From Pedobacter namyangjuensis (GTDB taxonomy: Bacteria > Bacteroidota > Bacteroidia > Sphingobacteriales > Sphingobacteriaceae): a stretch of DNA of 64,000 nucleotides. Both the position numbers and the translations under genes were made by a program. Where the stretch lies: positions 248,001 to 312,000 of the forward strand of contig NZ_QMHQ01000004.1 in the NCBI RefSeq assembly GCF_003313325.1. Reading direction: 5' to 3'. Positions 43,178 to 51,480 of the stretch are shown piece after piece (within the stretch, counting starts at the first letter, position 1; each line of letters starts with the position of its first letter). The notes under the pieces were generated by a model. That model worked only from the letters and a program-made list of their open reading frames with translations. It had not been told where the DNA came from and made no database searches.

Positions 43178-44074
43178 ATGATTAAAAAGGCAGTACTTGC
43201 AATTGTAGATTTTTTACTTTTTAGCAATTTATTTATTGCAAGTTGCGCCGTTGCTCAAGGTTTAGTAACCTATTATTTGCTTCGTGTGCCGGCTGATAAA
43301 TATGTATTAGCCTTTTTATTCTGCTCTACGCTTCTTATTTACAACCTTAGCATGTTGTTATCCAAGCCTAAAGAGCCCCAAAAATCACCTTTTAAACGTG
43401 TACGCTGGATTTTCTCACACCACAGGCTAACCATATCAATTACACTAATTGCCGCACTTTGTATCATTCCTTTGTCGCTTTGGTACTTGAGCATACAGTC
43501 TAAATTATTAATGGGTTTTGTAGGTGCTTTAGCGTTAGCTTACAATTTTCCATTTTTAAACTTTAACGATAAAAAAATAGGCCTTCGTAATTTGCCCGGC
43601 ATTAAGCTTTTTTTAATTGGTTTTGTATGGTCGGTTAGTTGTGTGCTTTTACCAATTGTACAGATAGAAAGCACTTTTGGCATCATGATTTCATTAAGCG
43701 AAACACTCCTTTTGGTGGCGAAACGTTTTCTATTTATTTGTGCCATTACCATCCCTTTTGATATTAGGGATTTATATCAAGACAAGCTCTACGAACTAAA
43801 AACAATTCCGGTTATTTTAGGAGAGAAAAAAGCATGGATTTTCTGTCAAGCTTTACTTGTTGTTTACGTAATCATGTTGGTTTTGTTTACTAAAGAAATC
43901 AATCCGCAGGTAATTGGTTTGGTGCTTACCGTTGCACTTACCGGCTGGCTAATCTTTAAATCCAACATCAAAAAAAACGAGTACTTCTACTTCCTCTTTT
44001 TAGACGGAACCATGCTATTGCAATGGCTAATTGTTTACCTAACGCTTTTCATCGGCAGAGCGCCATTGTTTTAA
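43178..44074 (+). CDS. UbiA prenyltransferase-like membrane protein, atypical first motif
   Basis: A 298-residue inner-membrane protein with about eight helices. The pattern GALALAYNFPFLNF and the second Asp-rich motif IPFDIRDLYQDK resemble UbiA-family prenyltransferases, which attach isoprenoid chains to aromatic or other acceptors. The first motif, normally N-D-x-x-D, reads LLIYNLSMLLSK here, with the Asn kept but no Asp. It may therefore lack transferase activity or use another metal site. It lies 74 bases after the phosphoesterase gene. The family link is by pattern and topology; moderate certainty. Confidence 0.68.
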   Translation: MIKKAVLAIVDFLLFSNLFIASCAVAQGLVTYYLLRVPADKYVLAFLFCSTLLIYNLSMLLSKPKEPQKSPFKRVRWIFSHHRLTISITLIAALCIIPLSLWYLSIQSKLLMGFVGALALAYNFPFLNFNDKKIGLRNLPGIKLFLIGFVWSVSCVLLPIVQIESTFGIMISLSETLLLVAKRFLFICAITIPFDIRDLYQDKLYELKTIPVILGEKKAWIFCQALLVVYVIMLVLFTKEINPQVIGLVLTVALTGWLIFKSNIKKNEYFYFLFLDGTMLLQWLIVYLTLFIGRAPLF

Positions 44075-44123
44075 GTCTATCGCATTATTTTTTTAAAAAG
44101 CTTTTTCCCTACAACTATTTAGG

Positions 44124-44216
44124 CTAGTCGGGCTGTACGCTGTATCTTTATTTTCTGGGTTTATCTTCGTTTAAAATAAGGTCGAAAAAGAAAATAAAGG
44201 ATGCCGCTTCCATCCC
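44124..44216 (-). repeat. Structured dispersed element, second copy, reverse orientation
   Basis: Read on the minus strand it starts cgggatggaagcggcatcc and ends acagcgtacagcccgac, matching the outer words of the element at 38851-38960. The middle holds a perfect 10-bp stem, ctttattttc/gaaaataaag (44146-44155 with 44190-44199). An open frame starting at 44201 inside this repeat is therefore not a gene. The rest of the 280-bp gap shows nothing else. Confidence 0.68.
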
Positions 44217-44354
44217 GTTTAATTTGGCAAAACCTATTAAAAACACTAAAATATAACGCAAAAGTAACCGCATTCAATACCAGCTTTTACAACTTTCAAG
44301 CAATCAACTTAAAAAATTGTCTGGCTATCTTCCACTCAAGAAATTTCCAAACTA

Positions 44355-46847
44355 TTATTGCAGCATCAAATTATTCAGCTTTATCGAAACTGGCTCTCCA
44401 TCCCACTTGATATGGATTTTTAAAACCTTAGTTTTTGCATCGTAAAAATAAAAATTAGAGGAAGTTAACAACACCTGATCAGATATCGCCTTGCGTAATA
44501 CCAATTTGCCATTTAACATGTTTGCAGGCACAGTTTTTACCCTCGGAATTTCGATAAAAACATCCCTCAATTTGGGTGCACCGTCAAAAGTTCCTTTTTT
44601 TGTTAGTGTTATTGTATGATTATTCGCAATATTACTTGCTTTGAAACTTAGCAGTTCAAACGCTCCATTTTTGTCGGCATCAGCAGTTTTTCCATCATCC
44701 AGATACATGGTAAAAGCACTGTTTTTCACCTCCTGATCTGCGTAATAAGTTAAAATTAAGGTAGTAGCATTATAGCCATCGGTATTAGGCATAGAATTGG
44801 CAGTAGGTATCAAGCTTCCACCTTTGGCAAAAACGGGTATAGAAGTAATTGGCGCCATAACTGTCGCTGAACCACTAAACTTTTTATGGTCTCTTATGTC
44901 AATCCAATTACCTGTCGGGAAAACCACTTTTCTGGATGTATCTCCACGTTTTGTTATAGGCGCCACTAACATGCCGGCGCCCCACAAGTATTCGTCGTCC
45001 ACGTTTTTAAGCAATTTATTTGAGGTGTCGAAATAACCAACCGGCAAAACGAGTGGCCGACCAATTTGTGTATTAAGCCAACTCAAAGAATAATTGTAGG
45101 GCAGGTATTTATAGCGTAAGTTTAAATATTCCCTAACGATAGTTTTGGTGCTATCATCCCAAAAAACAGGTTCCGGATACGGAATTTTATCTTCAGCTTC
45201 CTTTTTAATACTGTTGCCTACCGCATTAGGATCTGAGGATGCCAGTTTTACATCTGCATGTGCTCTAATAATTGGCAAAAAACTCGCCATTTGCATCCAG
45301 CGTATATATAGTTCTGGTTCTTTATCTCCACCAGTAAAACCGCCAGCATCTGGGTGCATGTAACCAATGCCACTCATTCCCATTCCGGTAATGATTGGCA
45401 TCTGAATTTTCAAGGCTTCCCATGTTCTAGATACATCACCACTCCAAGTAAAAGTACCATAACGTTGCATTCCGGCACCGCCAGAACGCGTTAGGTTAAA
45501 AACCCTTTCTTTAGGAAAATCTTTTCTATAATTGTCAAAAATAAGTTTGTTCCAGGTTAAGGGGTAAATATTATGTATTTCGCGTTCGCTACCTAATACA
45601 AATTGCATGCTGTCATTGTGCATTTCAGGCTCGCCCAAATCTGTCCAAAAACCAGCTACGCCTTCGTTAATCCGTGCTTTGTAGTTACTCCATAAGTATT
45701 GTTGTGTTTCTGGCTTAAACACATCCAACAGAGAAGCCGGACCGGCCCAAAACTTTTGCAAAACATATGGATATTGATTAATGCCTCCTGCAAAAAGTTT
45801 TGCTTTAGCAGAACTATTGTAATTGGTAGATTTTAGGGTAGCAAAAGTTTGCGTAATCGGAATGGTTTTAATACCCATTTTTCTTAAATCTGCCATCATC
45901 TTCGGCGCATCTGGAAACGTTTTTTTATGCCAATCCAAATTTCCGATTCCAGAAATATCTTCTCCATACCAATACAAATCCAGTATCATTGCATCTATCG
46001 GAAAACCTTCTGCTTTTGTTTTTTGTGCTACATCCATCATTTCTTGCTGACTTCTGTAGCCAAATCTCGACTGCATAAAACCTAAAATCCAACGCGGTGG
46101 TAAAGGTTGTTTACCCGTTAAATTGGTGTAATTATTTAAAATTTCATCGTAACTATTACCAGAAACCACAAAGTAAGATGCTACGCCAACATTTGTTTCG
46201 TAACTAACAACATCGCTTTTAGTCTTTCCTAAATCAAAATTTCCTGAACCATAATTATCGAAATAAATGCCATATTTTTTATCCGTAACAAAAAATGGAA
46301 CCGAGATATTTAAGTTTTTTTCGCCAGCTGTATAACCGTAATGCGCTTGGTGGTAGTTTTCCAGCACTTCCCCTTTTCGGTTTGAAGCTAAGGCATGAGA
46401 CCCTAAACCATAAATGCTTTGCGTACTGTCTATCTTAAAATGGAGATATTTTTTTCCATCGCTTTGCGTGGCATAACTGTGATTTTTAAGCAAAGGTGTT
46501 TTACCGTTTAGATAAAAGCTTAGCAACAAATTTTCCTTGTCGATTTTAAGCGCTAACGATGTTGAACTTAACCAAATTGATTTTTCATCTTCCTTTAAGG
46601 TAGTTTTTACACTGTCGGGCGAAGCCACTAAAGTATAAGGTGTATCATATTTAACTTCTTTGCCAAAGTAGGCAACACGAAAAACTTGCTTGGTATAGGG
46701 TGTGATTTCGATAATACCATGTGTACCGAATATCTGTAGGTTTTTACCGTTATACTCATGCTTTTGGTACTTACCAATTGTGGTTTGCTGCGCAAAAATT
46801 GGCGCTAGAAACGCAAAAAAAAGCACACAAAAAATCCTGAATTTCAT
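44355..46847 (-). CDS. Secreted GH31 family alpha-glucosidase
   Basis: An 830-residue glycoside hydrolase family 31 enzyme. A signal peptide (KFRIFCVLFFAFLAPIFAQ) exports it to the periplasm or surface. The order fits GH31: an N-terminal beta-sandwich, then the barrel with MILDLYWYGED, the nucleophile motif FWTDLGEPEMHN (Asp, with Glu nearby), RSGGAGMQRYGTFTWSGDVSRTWE holding the acid/base Asp, and GGFTGG. The C-terminal beta domains follow. Substrates could be alpha-glucosides or alpha-xylosides. I start at the ATG at 46847; an earlier TTG at 46880 is possible but less likely. It follows the response regulator gene by 56 bases. Confidence 0.94.
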   Translation of the reverse strand: MKFRIFCVLFFAFLAPIFAQQTTIGKYQKHEYNGKNLQIFGTHGIIEITPYTKQVFRVAYFGKEVKYDTPYTLVASPDSVKTTLKEDEKSIWLSSTSLALKIDKENLLLSFYLNGKTPLLKNHSYATQSDGKKYLHFKIDSTQSIYGLGSHALASNRKGEVLENYHQAHYGYTAGEKNLNISVPFFVTDKKYGIYFDNYGSGNFDLGKTKSDVVSYETNVGVASYFVVSGNSYDEILNNYTNLTGKQPLPPRWILGFMQSRFGYRSQQEMMDVAQKTKAEGFPIDAMILDLYWYGEDISGIGNLDWHKKTFPDAPKMMADLRKMGIKTIPITQTFATLKSTNYNSSAKAKLFAGGINQYPYVLQKFWAGPASLLDVFKPETQQYLWSNYKARINEGVAGFWTDLGEPEMHNDSMQFVLGSEREIHNIYPLTWNKLIFDNYRKDFPKERVFNLTRSGGAGMQRYGTFTWSGDVSRTWEALKIQMPIITGMGMSGIGYMHPDAGGFTGGDKEPELYIRWMQMASFLPIIRAHADVKLASSDPNAVGNSIKKEAEDKIPYPEPVFWDDSTKTIVREYLNLRYKYLPYNYSLSWLNTQIGRPLVLPVGYFDTSNKLLKNVDDEYLWGAGMLVAPITKRGDTSRKVVFPTGNWIDIRDHKKFSGSATVMAPITSIPVFAKGGSLIPTANSMPNTDGYNATTLILTYYADQEVKNSAFTMYLDDGKTADADKNGAFELLSFKASNIANNHTITLTKKGTFDGAPKLRDVFIEIPRVKTVPANMLNGKLVLRKAISDQVLLTSSNFYFYDAKTKVLKIHIKWDGEPVSIKLNNLMLQ

Positions 46848-46897
46848 AAGGTTAAATTTTGCGAAAACTACAAAATTCAATTCAGAAATTCAGGATT
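46833..46897 (-). promoter_or_regulatory. Inverted repeat overlapping the GH31 start codon
   Basis: A perfect 13-bp inverted repeat: aatcctgaatttc (46833-46845) and gaaattcaggatt (46885-46897), 39 bases apart. On the minus-strand transcript the upstream arm would pair with the last base of the GH31 ATG and the next four codons, so the translation start would be masked. This could tune GH31 expression inside the operon. The role is inferred. Confidence 0.55.
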
Positions 46898-46903
46898 AAA
46901 ATA

Positions 46904-47593
46904 TTAGCCCGCGTTAAAGCGGTAACCTACGCCACGCACCGTTTGCAACAACTGCGGGTTATCTGGGTTTAATTCTATTTTTTTACGCAAACGAACAATG
47001 TGCATATCCAAGGTGCGTGTATTTACATCAGAGTTGTAGCCCCAAACCACCAACATTAATTCATCGCGGTTAATAACTTTGTTTGGATTACGCAAAAAGT
47101 AAAGTAATATTCTGTTCTCCAAAATAGTTAATTCTATTTTTTTGCCTTCTCTGTACAAGGTATGGATATTTGGATGATGCTCCATATTTCCAAAACGATG
47201 AATTTCAGAACGATCGCTATTTAAAAGGAATTTAGATTTGCTATCTAGCATCGCTACCAAAACATCCATGTTAAATGGTTTGGTTACATAATCTGAAGCG
47301 CCAAAATTATACGCATCGATTTTGTCGACATCCTGTGCCTTTGCAGTCATCATAATTACCAAACCCTCATAGCCAGCTTTACGAACTTCTTCGCAAACTT
47401 CAGCACCTTCCTTACCAGGCAACATCCAATCTAAAAGTACAATATCTGGTTTTTCGTTGGTAATGGTAGAGACCGCAGTTGCACCATCGCTATTTTCAAT
47501 TACCTCATAACCTTCTGCTTGCAAACGATGAACAACCAAAAAGCGTAGATTTTCGTCGTCTTCTACTATAAGTATTTTTATTCCTTTAGACAT
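46904..47593 (-). CDS. OmpR/PhoB-family response regulator
   Basis: A 229-residue DNA-binding response regulator. The receiver domain has the acidic pair EDD, the phospho-acceptor Asp in VLLDWMLPG near residue 55, the switch Thr in MMTAKAQ and the Lys in VTKPFN. The C-terminal winged helix has the pattern NRDELMLVVWGYNSDVNTRTLDMHIVRLRKKIE and ends TVRGVGYRFNAG. It closely resembles RprY-type regulators of Bacteroidota. The histidine kinase gene lies 80 bases upstream across a heptad-like spacer, and the GH31 gene follows. Confidence 0.96.
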   Translation of the reverse strand: MSKGIKILIVEDDENLRFLVVHRLQAEGYEVIENSDGATAVSTITNEKPDIVLLDWMLPGKEGAEVCEEVRKAGYEGLVIMMTAKAQDVDKIDAYNFGASDYVTKPFNMDVLVAMLDSKSKFLLNSDRSEIHRFGNMEHHPNIHTLYREGKKIELTILENRILLYFLRNPNKVINRDELMLVVWGYNSDVNTRTLDMHIVRLRKKIELNPDNPQLLQTVRGVGYRFNAG

Positions 47594-47614
47594 ATTTATT
47601 TGTTTTAAGGCTGT

Positions 47615-47672
47615 AAAATTTAAAAATTGAAAAGTTGAAAAACCTTACAACGTTAAACATTACAACATTTCA
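47615..47672. repeat. Heptad-like spacer between the kinase and regulator genes
   Basis: Left-arm heptads aaaattt, aaaaatt, gaaaagt and tgaaaaa (47615-47642) are followed by right-arm words cttacaa, cgttaaa, cattaca and acatttc (47644-47671). The 7-bp period is visible but looser than in the atp operon spacers. Confidence 0.58.
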
Positions 47673-47673
47673 A

Positions 47674-49344
47674 TTAATTATTATAAGGTAGTACTATTTT
47701 AAATTCCGTGCCTTTGTCCACCACACTTTTAACGCTAATTTCTCCGTTCATAAAGTTAACAAGTTCCTTACAGAAAGCCAAACCTAAGCCCACACTTCCG
47801 TTCTGGTTATACCTATTTTGTATGCGGTAAAACTTTTTAAAGATATTATTAATTTCTGACGATGGGATGCCGATGCCTTCGTCTCTAAATCTTAATACAA
47901 CGCGGTCTTTAATCATTCTTGCGGTAATATGCAGTTTCTTGTTATTAACCGCCGAATATTTATAGGCGTTTTCCGCCAAATTATCGAACAAGCTGCCTAA
48001 CAACACCGGATCTGTAATAAATGTTTTAAAGCCCGAAACTTCATAACTAACTTCAAAATCGGGATATTTCAACGCGTAGGCATCTAAACTGCTTTCAATA
48101 AAATCTTCTATCGTAACCGAATCCTTATTTAGCGTAATGGCTTTATTTTCTATCTGCGTAAATGCCAAAAGTTTGTTCATTAAGCCATTTAGCTTATCAG
48201 CCTCTTCATCTAATATTTTACCATAAAGTTTCTGCTCTTTCTCACTTAAACTCGTGGCGCTTTTAATGTTGTTGCCTGCTATTTTTATTACACTGACGGG
48301 GGTTTTAAACTCGTGGGTTAAGTTGGTAACAAAATCGTACTGAAGTTTAAACATTTTATGGTTGATGTTTAAGTTTCTATAGATTAAAAAAGCTACTAAT
48401 ACCAAAACGCCGTAAAAAAGTAAAAGCAAGGCTGCAATTGGCCAAAAGAAGCTGAAAATTTCTTTTTTAACGAAGTCTCTCGAAGACGTAAAATATAATT
48501 TATAATCTGAAAATGGACCGCCTAAGGTTATTTCTCCGGTAATGTACTCAGAAGTTGTATCAATCGGATCGTAAGTGATAGGCTCAATTCTTATGTTCTG
48601 ATACAGTAATGGTCGCGTATTTTTTATTCTGATTTTATTTGGGTCCAACTCAAACGAAAGCATATCCTGCTGATAAACAGGTTCGGTTTCCAACTTTGTC
48701 GAAATCATACGCTTGTAAACCTTCAGAATTTCAAAACTCGGGATATTGAAATAATCAATTCTATTATGGCGGATATCTGTAAAGTTGCTAAACAGATCTT
48801 CTTGGGTAGGCACTTTGGTCGTATCCAGCTTTTGAATAAAATTTATCAGTTTTAAGGTAACTGGATTAAAATCCTCTAGGCCTGCTCCTTTTACAGCCTC
48901 ATTTTGCCCAAACAACCTAACTGAATCTTTATGTACCGATTTACCGAATTGGTAAACGTTTTTCATACCGATGGCAAAATCGCCAAGGTTAATTCCATGA
49001 TCCTCGTAGCGCTCGTTTTTAACCTCTGTATCGTAAAACGTAACACGAGACACGAAAGGGTATTGCATTAAGATGGTATCTGTAAACTTACTGGCGGATG
49101 CAGAATCCAAATAACCATTGTAAAAAGAAATTTCTGGCAATTTGTTCAAGAAAAAATCATTGTAGGGCTTAATGCTTTCCTCTAAAACGTTGGCTTTGGC
49201 CGATACGAAATCGTTCTCTATGTTTTTTTTACTGAAATTAAAAGCCAAAAAAAGCGATAGTATAAACACCACCGATATTAGACCGATAAAGGTGACGATT
49301 AACGAGAAATTTTTACGGTAGCCACTATCTTTTTGCGAAACCAT
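47674..49344 (-). CDS. Sensor histidine kinase
   Basis: A 556-residue membrane kinase. A membrane helix at about residues 12-34 and another at 303-325 bracket a 270-residue periplasmic sensor domain I do not recognise. The cytoplasmic part has the H-box NLTHEFKTPVSVIK with the phospho-acceptor His, then an HATPase domain with N-box NLAENAYKYS, G1 box DEGIGIPSSEI and G2 box GSVGLGLAF. No HAMP domain is obvious. It is the partner of the downstream OmpR-type regulator and follows the S9-like lipoprotein gene by 15 bases, which suggests a functional link. Confidence 0.95.
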   Translation of the reverse strand: MVSQKDSGYRKNFSLIVTFIGLISVVFILSLFLAFNFSKKNIENDFVSAKANVLEESIKPYNDFFLNKLPEISFYNGYLDSASASKFTDTILMQYPFVSRVTFYDTEVKNERYEDHGINLGDFAIGMKNVYQFGKSVHKDSVRLFGQNEAVKGAGLEDFNPVTLKLINFIQKLDTTKVPTQEDLFSNFTDIRHNRIDYFNIPSFEILKVYKRMISTKLETEPVYQQDMLSFELDPNKIRIKNTRPLLYQNIRIEPITYDPIDTTSEYITGEITLGGPFSDYKLYFTSSRDFVKKEIFSFFWPIAALLLLFYGVLVLVAFLIYRNLNINHKMFKLQYDFVTNLTHEFKTPVSVIKIAGNNIKSATSLSEKEQKLYGKILDEEADKLNGLMNKLLAFTQIENKAITLNKDSVTIEDFIESSLDAYALKYPDFEVSYEVSGFKTFITDPVLLGSLFDNLAENAYKYSAVNNKKLHITARMIKDRVVLRFRDEGIGIPSSEINNIFKKFYRIQNRYNQNGSVGLGLAFCKELVNFMNGEISVKSVVDKGTEFKIVLPYNN

Positions 49345-49359
49345 TTTTGCTTTGCGAAA

Positions 49360-51246
49360 CTATTTCTTTTTCAAATTTACGGCTAGAAACTCTTCTAACG
49401 CAGCATATACTTTTTGCCTACTTTCTTCACGATTGAAAGAACTATCGTCTTTTTCTAAATACGTAACCTGAACATTTCGTTTTTTAAGCTCTTTAACAAA
49501 TCGAATTGCATCGCCAGAGTTACCTCTCGGATCTTTGATATTTTGTGTAATAAAGATAGGAATATTAACCTTATCTGCATGAAATACCGGTGAAACCTGA
49601 CTTACATAGTCGACATCTGTATCTGGATTACCGAAAATTTCATAATACATTTTTAAACTAGATTTAAAAAACGGTGGTATAGATTTTAAGTAGGTTAATA
49701 GATTTAACACCCCTCCGTTAGATGCGGCACACTTGTATAACTTCGGATTTTTAATAGCGGCGCTCATCGCAATGTAACCACCAAAGCCGCTTCCGTAAAT
49801 GGCAACTTTATTTGGATTAGCAATTTTCTCTGCTATTAGCCAATTCACACCGTCATCAACATCATCTTGTATTTTATTGCCCCATTGCTTAAAACCTGCT
49901 GCGTAAAAATTCTTTCCATAACCGGTAGAGCCACGATAGTTAACCTGTAACACCGCATAACCTCTGTTGGCGAAAAACTGTACCTCGGCATTATAACCCC
50001 AAGTATTTCTCTGCCCTGGCCCATTGTGTGGCACAACTATAACCGGTAAATTTTTACCTTCAACATTTAGAGGCAGGGTTAAATAGCCATTTATTTTCAA
50101 CCCATCTCTAGAAGTATAGCTGATTGGTTTCATCGCACACATTTGCGCTTCGTTAATGGCCGAATTAATATCGCTTAGTTTTCTAATTTTGCCCGTACTG
50201 GCTACATAAAGATAATAAGACCCTGGATTTCTATCGGTAAACGTTCTAACTACAAATACATCTTCTTTCTTATCTCTGTCTGTAATTCTGGTTTCGGTAT
50301 TTGGCAATAATTTATCTAGTTTTTGATTAAGTAATTTACTTTCCTCATCTAAATAATGTTTTTCCTTTTTCCAGGTTTCACAAACAACGTAAGCCATTTT
50401 CCCTTTTTGCCTTGAGTATTGCGCATCAACTACATTTAAAGTATCATTAGCAAAGAGCACACCTTTTTCTTTGCCGGTATTGCAATCTAATTCTACTAAT
50501 GCACTTTTGTCTCTGTTGGCATCTGTAATTACATAAAGACTGTTTTGTTTGGTTTCAGAAAATGCTATTGGATATAAAGTTGTCTTAAAGTTGTTGGTTA
50601 AAATTGGTCTAAAAGCTTGGTTTTCAGTATTACGATACATTAGCGTTTCGTTTACGCCATCACTTGAAATTGCCATTCTTAAATGCCCTTTGCTATCCGT
50701 CATCCAGCTGGTATAATTACCAGGGTTTTTAGCCGCCATTTGCATTTTGCCATCTCTAACGTTTAATCGATAAACATCAGAAACTGTCGAATCTCGTTGA
50801 TTTGATAGTACTAGAATGTACTTATTTTCAATTAACTGATCTTCTAACACCCTAATCCTGGCCTTAGTATTACTACTTAATTGCCTCTCATCTTTACCGT
50901 TTTTGTTAATGATAAAAAGATCTGATTGAAATCTATCTCCAGGTTTTTCTTTGTGATAAATAATTTCATTATCGCTTACCCATGAATAGAACGTAATATT
51001 TTTCTCTTTTAATTGCGTTAGCTGTAAAATACTTCCGCTGGCAATATCTTCTACAAAAAGGTTCTGCTTCTGACCCTGAAGTTTTAAATAAGCTAAACTT
51101 TTGCCATCTGGGGATACACGATAAGTTGCTTTATCTTGTGATTTGAAAAAATCATTAACCGGAATAACCGCTACCTTTCCTTCTTGCTTGCATGCAAAAA
51201 GAAAAGCCATCAGTATCAATAAAACAAAATCCTTAGCAACCTTCAT
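49360..51246 (-). CDS. S9 peptidase-like lipoprotein with lost catalytic Ser and His
   Basis: A 628-residue protein built like a prolyl oligopeptidase/acylaminoacyl peptidase: lipoprotein signal with lipobox LFAC (Cys near residue 19), a WD/propeller domain to about residue 370, then an alpha/beta hydrolase domain (VVPHNGPGQRNTWGYNAEVQ, FANRGYAVLQVNYRGSTGYG, ASNGGVLNLLTYLKSIPP). The nucleophile elbow, normally GxSxGG, reads GSGFGG, with Gly in the Ser position. The usual EGHGF near the C-terminus is replaced by KDDSSF and is two residues shorter, so the His is missing too. The Asp motif KDPRGN remains. It is probably not a peptidase and may act as a binding or signal protein. It is first in the operon with the histidine kinase. 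Confidence 0.9.
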   Translation of the reverse strand: MKVAKDFVLLILMAFLFACKQEGKVAVIPVNDFFKSQDKATYRVSPDGKSLAYLKLQGQKQNLFVEDIASGSILQLTQLKEKNITFYSWVSDNEIIYHKEKPGDRFQSDLFIINKNGKDERQLSSNTKARIRVLEDQLIENKYILVLSNQRDSTVSDVYRLNVRDGKMQMAAKNPGNYTSWMTDSKGHLRMAISSDGVNETLMYRNTENQAFRPILTNNFKTTLYPIAFSETKQNSLYVITDANRDKSALVELDCNTGKEKGVLFANDTLNVVDAQYSRQKGKMAYVVCETWKKEKHYLDEESKLLNQKLDKLLPNTETRITDRDKKEDVFVVRTFTDRNPGSYYLYVASTGKIRKLSDINSAINEAQMCAMKPISYTSRDGLKINGYLTLPLNVEGKNLPVIVVPHNGPGQRNTWGYNAEVQFFANRGYAVLQVNYRGSTGYGKNFYAAGFKQWGNKIQDDVDDGVNWLIAEKIANPNKVAIYGSGFGGYIAMSAAIKNPKLYKCAASNGGVLNLLTYLKSIPPFFKSSLKMYYEIFGNPDTDVDYVSQVSPVFHADKVNIPIFITQNIKDPRGNSGDAIRFVKELKKRNVQVTYLEKDDSSFNREESRQKVYAALEEFLAVNLKKK

Positions 51247-51261
51247 ATTTCAATTATCGTA

Positions 51262-51269
51262 CAAAAATA
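51262..51269 (-). promoter_or_regulatory. TAnnTTTG promoter element for the S9-like/kinase/regulator/GH31 genes
   Basis: On the minus strand TATTTTTG matches the -7 consensus exactly, 15 bases upstream of the S9-like gene's ATG. A TTG lies 21 bases further upstream, near the expected -33 position. Confidence 0.58.
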
Positions 51270-51480
51270 CACAACCCCATTGGGCAAAAGCAATCAACAT
51301 TAACATTGTTACTTTTAAAAAAACAACCGGGGAACTCAATGTAGCAACATTGCTGGTAATCAGAATAATTTTGTCGGTAACAATTAGAATACGCTTATTT
51401 ATTTTACGTTATTTTAAATCAGCAACACTTATTTGCCGTTAGAATTTTTAAATTTAAAGCGCTGGCAAATATCATCATCA

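Noticed and set aside
44201..44410. 69-codon open frame on the plus strand
   Set aside because: It begins inside the dispersed stem element and runs into the GH31 gene on the other strand.
46848..46880. Upstream TTG start for the GH31 gene
   Set aside because: It adds 11 residues before a clean signal peptide; the ATG at 46847 is preferred, though not proven.
49360..51246. Sequencing error as the cause of the lost S9 triad
   Set aside because: Both changes lie in an intact 628-codon frame, and the sequence between them stays family-like; a single error could not explain both.
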